64,000 nucleotides of DNA. Source: Streptomyces polyasparticus. GTDB lineage: Bacteria; Actinomycetota; Actinomycetes; Streptomycetales; Streptomycetaceae. A program made the position numbers and the translations under genes. The notes beneath the pieces are model-generated. The model saw nothing but the letters and a program-made list of their open reading frames with translations, searched no databases and was not told the DNA's origin. Positions 60,207-64,000 of this stretch are shown in pieces (within the stretch, counting starts at the first letter, position 1; the number at the start of each line of letters is the position of its first letter). Location of the stretch: the NCBI RefSeq assembly GCF_014493765.1, contig NZ_JACTVJ010000032.1, positions 1 to 64,000 on the forward strand, written 5' to 3'.

Positions 60207-60228
60207 TGCTGCGTTGATGCTTCCGCTT

Positions 60229-60371
60229 CAGCCCAGCCGGCGCTTGAGGCGACCTTTCAGCCCCTGCGGCGCTTGAGCAGATCCGAACGGAGTTCGGATG
60301 CGGGGGTCCGGGGGCGCGGCCCCCGGTTTCGGGAAGGGGCGGGGTGGGGGAAACGAAATCGGCGCCCGCCC
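60229..60371 (+). repeat. Dispersed intergenic repeat, copy 3 (with partial extra head)
   Basis: A degenerate head CAGCCCAGCCGGCGCTTGAG (60229-60248) is followed by a full copy from 60258 (CAGCCCCTGCGGCGCTTGAG). Next come GATCCGAACGGAGTTCGGAT, GGGGGCGCGGCCCCC, and TTCGGGAAGGGGCGGGG. It lies between the convergent DUF3073 gene and purM, without overlapping either. Confidence 0.85.
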
Positions 60372-60461
60372 CCACCGGGGCAGACGCCGAAGTACCGGAG
60401 CGGGGGCTCCGCCCCCTGCACCCCCGCGGGGTGCGGCACACGAAAGAGGCAGTCCCGCGCC

Positions 60462-61571
60462 TCAGGCCGCGTAGTCGCCCACCATGGCGGCACCAGAATC
60501 GTGCGAGCCGCGCTCGGTGATCTCGCCGGCGACCCACGCCTCGACACCCCGGTCCGCCAGCGTCTGGACGGCCACATCCGCCGACTCCTGCGGAACGATC
60601 GCGATCATGCCGACGCCCATGTTGAGCGTCTTCTCCAGCTCAAGGCGCTCCACCGAGCCCGCCTGACCGACCAGCGAGAAGATCGGGTCCGGCGTCCACG
60701 TCGAGCGGTCCACCGTCGCGTGCAGCGAGGACGGGATCACCCGGGCCAGGTTCGCCGCGAGACCACCGCCCGTGACGTGGCTGAACGCGTGCACCTCGGC
60801 CGTGCGCATCAGGGCCAGGCAGTCCAGGGAGTAGATCTTCGTGGGCTCCAGGAGCTCCTCGCCGAGGGTGCGGCCGAGTTCGGCCACTTCCTGGTCGAGG
60901 GACATCCCGGCGCGGTCGAACAGGACGTGCCGTACGAGCGAATACCCGTTGGAGTGAAGACCGGAGGACGCCATCGCGATGACCGCGTCCCCCGTACGGA
61001 TACGTTCCGCGCCCAGGACCTGGTCCGCCTCGACCGCACCCGTGCCCGCGCCCGCCACGTCGAAGTCGTCCGGGCCAAGGAGGCCCGGGTGCTCCGCGGT
61101 CTCGCCGCCGACGAGGGCGCAGCCCGCGAGGACACAGCCCTCGGCGATGCCCTTGACGATGGCGGCGACCCGCTCGGGGTGGACCTTGCCGACGCAGATG
61201 TAGTCGGTCATGAACAGCGGTTCGGCGCCGCAGACCACGATGTCGTCCATGACCATCGCGACGAGGTCGTGGCCGATGGTGTCGTAGACGCCGAGCTGGC
61301 GCGCGATGTCCACCTTCGTACCGACGCCGTCCGTCGCCGAGGCGAGCAGCGGCCGGTCGAAACGCTTGAGCGCCGAGGCGTCGAAGAGGCCGGCGAAACC
61401 GCCGAGGCCGCCGAGACCGGTGGTCTCGGGGCGCTGCGTCTTCTTCACCCACTCCTTCATCAGCTCGACGGCGCGGTCGCCCGCTTCGATGTCCACGCCT
61501 GCAGAGGCGTAGGACGCACCGGGCGACGGGGTGCCCGGGGACGGAGTCCCCTGATCAGACTCAGCAGACAT
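60462..61571 (-). CDS. purM: Phosphoribosylformylglycinamidine cyclo-ligase
   Basis: A 369-residue AIR synthetase, step 5 of purine synthesis: closes the imidazole ring of FGAM using ATP. Family signatures: ASYASAGVDIEAGDRAVELM at the N-terminus, LASATDGVGTKVDIARQLG (near 75), DLVAMVMDDIVVCGAEPLFM (near 95) and GGETAEHPGLL (near 155). AIRS C-terminal half follows to 369. Start at ATG 61571. It is 38 bp after purF on the same strand, so the two form an operon. Confidence 0.96.
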   Translation of the reverse strand: MSAESDQGTPSPGTPSPGASYASAGVDIEAGDRAVELMKEWVKKTQRPETTGLGGLGGFAGLFDASALKRFDRPLLASATDGVGTKVDIARQLGVYDTIGHDLVAMVMDDIVVCGAEPLFMTDYICVGKVHPERVAAIVKGIAEGCVLAGCALVGGETAEHPGLLGPDDFDVAGAGTGAVEADQVLGAERIRTGDAVIAMASSGLHSNGYSLVRHVLFDRAGMSLDQEVAELGRTLGEELLEPTKIYSLDCLALMRTAEVHAFSHVTGGGLAANLARVIPSSLHATVDRSTWTPDPIFSLVGQAGSVERLELEKTLNMGVGMIAIVPQESADVAVQTLADRGVEAWVAGEITERGSHDSGAAMVGDYAA

Positions 61572-61609
61572 TGCCTGGGATCTTTCGGGTCGAGGTGAGG
61601 AGAGAAGGC

Positions 61610-63145
61610 CTACGGACGACGGATCGCGTCGGTCGCGGCCGTGGCGGCGGCGCCCGCCGCCAGTTCCGTCTCCAGAAGCTGCTTGCCGAGCAGTTCGGGG
61701 TCGGGAAGCTCCATCGGGTATTCGCCGTCGAAGCAGGCGCGGCACAGGTTCGGCTTGGCGATGGTGGTCGCCTCGATCATGCCGTCGATGGAGATGTACG
61801 AGAGGGAGTCGGCGCCGAGCGAGGTGGCGATCTCGTCGACCGTCATGCCGTTGGCGATGAGCTCGGCACGGGTCGCGAAGTCGATGCCGAAGAAGCAGGG
61901 CCACTTCACGGGCGGGGACGAGATGCGGATGTGCACCTCGGCGGCGCCCGCCTCGCGGAGCATCCGTACGAGCGCCCGCTGAGTGTTGCCGCGGACGATC
62001 GAGTCGTCGACGACCACCAGGCGCTTGCCCTTGATGACTTCCTTGAGCGGGTTGAGCTTCAGACGGATGCCGAGCTGGCGGATCGTCTGCGAGGGCTGGA
62101 TGAAGGTGCGGCCCACGTAGGCGTTCTTCACCAGGCCCGAGCCGTACGGGATGCCGCTGGCCTCGGCGTAACCGATGGCCGCCGGGGTGCCGGACTCCGG
62201 GGTCGCTATCACCAGGTCGGCCTCGGCGGGCGCTTCCTTGGCGAGGCGGCGGCCCATCTCCACGCGGGAGAGGTAGACATTGCGGCCCGCGATGTCGGTG
62301 TCGGGACGCGCGAGGTAGACGTACTCGAAGACGCAGCCCTTGGGCTTCTTCTCGGCGAAGCGGGAGGTGCGCAGACCGTTCTCGTCGATGGCGATCATCT
62401 CGCCGGGCTCGACCTCGCGGACGTACGCGGCGCCGCAGATGTCGAGGGCCGCGGACTCGGAGGCCACGACCCAGCCGCGCTCCAGGCGGCCGAGGACCAG
62501 CGGGCGGATGCCCTGCGGGTCACGGGCCGCGTACAGCGTGGACTCGTCCATGAAGACGAGCGAGAAGGCGCCCTTGACCTCGGGCAGGATCTGCGCGGCG
62601 GCCTCTTCTATGGTCAGCGGCGTGCCGTCGTCGGCCCGCTGGCCCGCGAGCAGCGCGGTGACCAGGTCGGTGTCATTGGTCGCGGCGACCTTGGTGCCCC
62701 GGCCCTGGTGGTCCGGCGGCAGCTTGGCGACCAGCTCGGCGAGGTGCGCCGTGTTGACCAGGTTGCCGTTGTGGCCGAGCGCGATCGAGCCGTGCGCGGT
62801 GGCGCGGAACGTCGGCTGTGCGTTCTCCCACACGGAGGCGCCAGTCGTCGAATAGCGGGCGTGACCGACCGCGATATGACCCTGGAGCGAGCCGAGAGAG
62901 GTCTCGTCGAAGACCTGGGACACGAGTCCCATGTCCTTGAAGACGAGGATCTGAGAGCCATTGCTGACCGCGATTCCCGCGGACTCCTGGCCTCTGTGTT
63001 GGAGGGCGTAAAGCCCGAAGTAAGTGAGTTTGGCGACCTCTTCGCCGGGAGCCCAGACACCGAAGACGCCGCAAGCGTCCTGGGGGCCTTTCTCGCCGGG
63101 GAGCAGGTCGTGGCTGAGTCGTCCGTCACCACGTGGCACGTCCAC
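61610..63145 (-). CDS. purF: Amidophosphoribosyltransferase
   Basis: A 511-residue enzyme for the first committed step of purine synthesis. A propeptide of about 23 residues ends before the catalytic Cys in GPQDACGVFGVW (Cys near 25), which becomes N-terminal after cleavage. The glutaminase domain follows (to about 260: HRGQESAGIAV, GHNGNLVNT). The phosphoribosyltransferase domain has the PRPP loop VVVDDSIVRGNT near 372. Class II features include four late Cys (CFFGIDF, NLCRACFDGEYP), typical iron-sulfur ligands. GTG 63145 (or GTG 63139) is the start; both lack a strong ribosome site. Confidence 0.95.
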   Translation of the reverse strand: MDVPRGDGRLSHDLLPGEKGPQDACGVFGVWAPGEEVAKLTYFGLYALQHRGQESAGIAVSNGSQILVFKDMGLVSQVFDETSLGSLQGHIAVGHARYSTTGASVWENAQPTFRATAHGSIALGHNGNLVNTAHLAELVAKLPPDHQGRGTKVAATNDTDLVTALLAGQRADDGTPLTIEEAAAQILPEVKGAFSLVFMDESTLYAARDPQGIRPLVLGRLERGWVVASESAALDICGAAYVREVEPGEMIAIDENGLRTSRFAEKKPKGCVFEYVYLARPDTDIAGRNVYLSRVEMGRRLAKEAPAEADLVIATPESGTPAAIGYAEASGIPYGSGLVKNAYVGRTFIQPSQTIRQLGIRLKLNPLKEVIKGKRLVVVDDSIVRGNTQRALVRMLREAGAAEVHIRISSPPVKWPCFFGIDFATRAELIANGMTVDEIATSLGADSLSYISIDGMIEATTIAKPNLCRACFDGEYPMELPDPELLGKQLLETELAAGAAATAATDAIRRP

Positions 63146-63212
63146 GAGTGTAGGCGAGATCGACCCATGCTCCGAATGCGGTACCCCTGGATCTTCGTAC
63201 GAATGTACGGAG

Positions 63213-63244
63213 AGCCCCCCGGACGTGGGACTTCTCGGGGGGCT
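63213..63244 (-). terminator. Hairpin between the secreted-protein gene and purF
   Basis: A 9-bp stem AGCCCCCCG / CGGGGGGCT with a 14-nt loop, 18 bp past the stop of the upstream minus-strand gene. It separates that gene from the pur operon. Confidence 0.7.
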
Positions 63245-63261
63245 GCTCGCGTGGGGTCGGG

Positions 63262-64000
63262 TCAGTCGGCGATTGCGGACTGCAGCAGGGAGGCGGAGAC
63301 CTCCGGGACGCTGGACACCTCCGGCACCTCGGGGGCCGAAGGCATCGCGGGCAGCTGGGTCTCGAAGCTGCTGTACCAGTCGGCCGTCGCCGTGACGACG
63401 ACCGTCGGCCCGGCGGCGGCCGGCCGCTCGGCCACCCGGTCCGCGGGACCCGCGGCCGGGCTCGCGCTCGTCGACGGCATGGGGGACGCGCTCGCCGACG
63501 GGGCCGGCGAGCTCGGCGGCTGGGAGACGGGCGGCTGCTCAGCCGGCGGCTGGGCGCCGCCGAGCAGGCCGCCGAGGACGCCGCCGACCGTGCCGAGCAG
63601 ACCGCCCTCGATCTTGGCGCCGACGTTGGCGTCGAGCTTGAGGCCGAGGACCGCGAGCAGGTCGATGTCGTTCAGGAGCGAGACGGTGGCGTTGACGTTC
63701 AGGAGCGGGGAGCCGCCGACGAACAGGTCCACACCGAGGTCGGCGTTGAGCTTGGCGGCGACGGCGGCGTCGAGCGCCACGTCGGCGTCGAGGACCACGC
63801 TGTTCGTCTTGACGTCGACATTGCCCTTGGTGAGCTTCGGCGCCGAGAACGTGCCGAGCTTCACCTCCGCCGAGGTCTTCGCGTCGGCCAGCGTGCCGAC
63901 GATCGCGCCGGCGGTGAGGTCGGCCTTGAGGTCCCTGAGCAGGACGGCCGTCTTGGCCTTGGTGTTCACCAGGCCGAGGCAGGTCTTCGCGAGCTCCAGA
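63262..64000 (-). CDS. Secreted/surface hypothetical protein, 5' end outside the window
   Basis: At least 245 residues, open through the window edge (the frame above 63969 reads LELAKTCLGL and is still coding). The visible part has Ala/Val/Leu/Asp-rich repeats (NADLGVDLFVGGSPLLNVNA, ATVSLLNDIDLLAVLGLKLD) and a Gly-rich patch (GGLLGTVGGVLGGLLGG). A Pro/Ser linker (SPAPSASASPMPSTSASP) and a short tail ending EVSASLLQSAIAD follow. It looks like a beta-rich exported protein with a cell-wall-spanning tail. Family unknown. It lies directly upstream of purF on the same strand, as in S. coelicolor by memory. Confidence 0.65.
   Translation of the reverse strand, partial: LELAKTCLGLVNTKAKTAVLLRDLKADLTAGAIVGTLADAKTSAEVKLGTFSAPKLTKGNVDVKTNSVVLDADVALDAAVAAKLNADLGVDLFVGGSPLLNVNATVSLLNDIDLLAVLGLKLDANVGAKIEGGLLGTVGGVLGGLLGGAQPPAEQPPVSQPPSSPAPSASASPMPSTSASPAAGPADRVAERPAAAGPTVVVTATADWYSSFETQLPAMPSAPEVPEVSSVPEVSASLLQSAIAD

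Overview
The window is high-GC actinomycete chromosome. It almost certainly comes from a Streptomyces: codon use has strong third-position GC, starts are often GTG, and the 68-residue MerR-like developmental regulator BldC is present. From memory (no search was run), the gene order matches in reverse the S. coelicolor core block from about SCO4122 to SCO4085. Examples are AtrA, type II NADH dehydrogenase, TrmB, DEAD-box helicase, HrpA, BldC, valine dehydrogenase, PurM and PurF.

Layout. At 0.3-9.5 kb are a MarR/MFS divergent pair, a TPR protein, a PAS-SpoIIE phosphatase-ATPase, a type II NADH dehydrogenase divergent from the TetR regulator AtrA, and a sigma factor fused to a membrane anchor and a sugar-binding-like domain. 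At 9.5-18.6 kb are an AfsR-like regulator, a stand-alone alanyl-tRNA-synthetase-like catalytic domain, an asparagine-synthetase-like protein with altered active-site motifs, a 180-bp element with 24-bp terminal inverted repeats, and a sporulation-associated regulator. At 18.7-26.6 kb are an FAD oxidase, TrmB, a PrsW-type protease, an aldo/keto reductase, an M23 cell-wall peptidase behind a c-di-AMP (ydaO-type) riboswitch, and a membrane PP2C phosphatase.

The 26.7-37.85 kb stretch lies between tRNA-fMet and tRNA-Lys and looks like an old accessory island. It holds gene remnants at both ends: an alpha/beta-hydrolase tail, a TPR-regulator tail, and a tyrosine-integrase tail directly beside the 3' end of tRNA-Lys. 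Its interior carries three STAS proteins, a degenerate ATPase-like partner, and a DevS/DosS-like GAF histidine kinase that keeps the heme-ligand histidine position. It also carries an alcohol dehydrogenase, a universal stress protein, a NUDIX hydrolase and small secreted or membrane proteins. This is a stress and partner-switching gene set. It includes about 1 kb with no gene.

At 38.0-47.5 kb are two adjacent secreted FG-GAP repeat proteins (one with a dead trypsin-like domain), a DEAD-box helicase with a long Arg/Gly/Asp repeat tail, a lipoprotein, a small zinc metallopeptidase and a membrane metallophosphoesterase. At 47.6-55.9 kb is a tRNA-Glu/Asp/Phe cluster. A lipoprotein and an oxidative-folding operon (CcdA-like, DsbA-like and a CPVC membrane protein) follow, then the giant helicase HrpA and a second identical tRNA-Asp. 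At 56-64 kb are bldC, vdh, a DUF3073 protein, purM, purF and the 3' part of a secreted repeat protein running off the end.

A dispersed GC-rich repeat occurs three times (about 12.8, 20.0 and 60.3 kb). In two copies its first bases encode the last residues and stop codon of the neighbouring gene.
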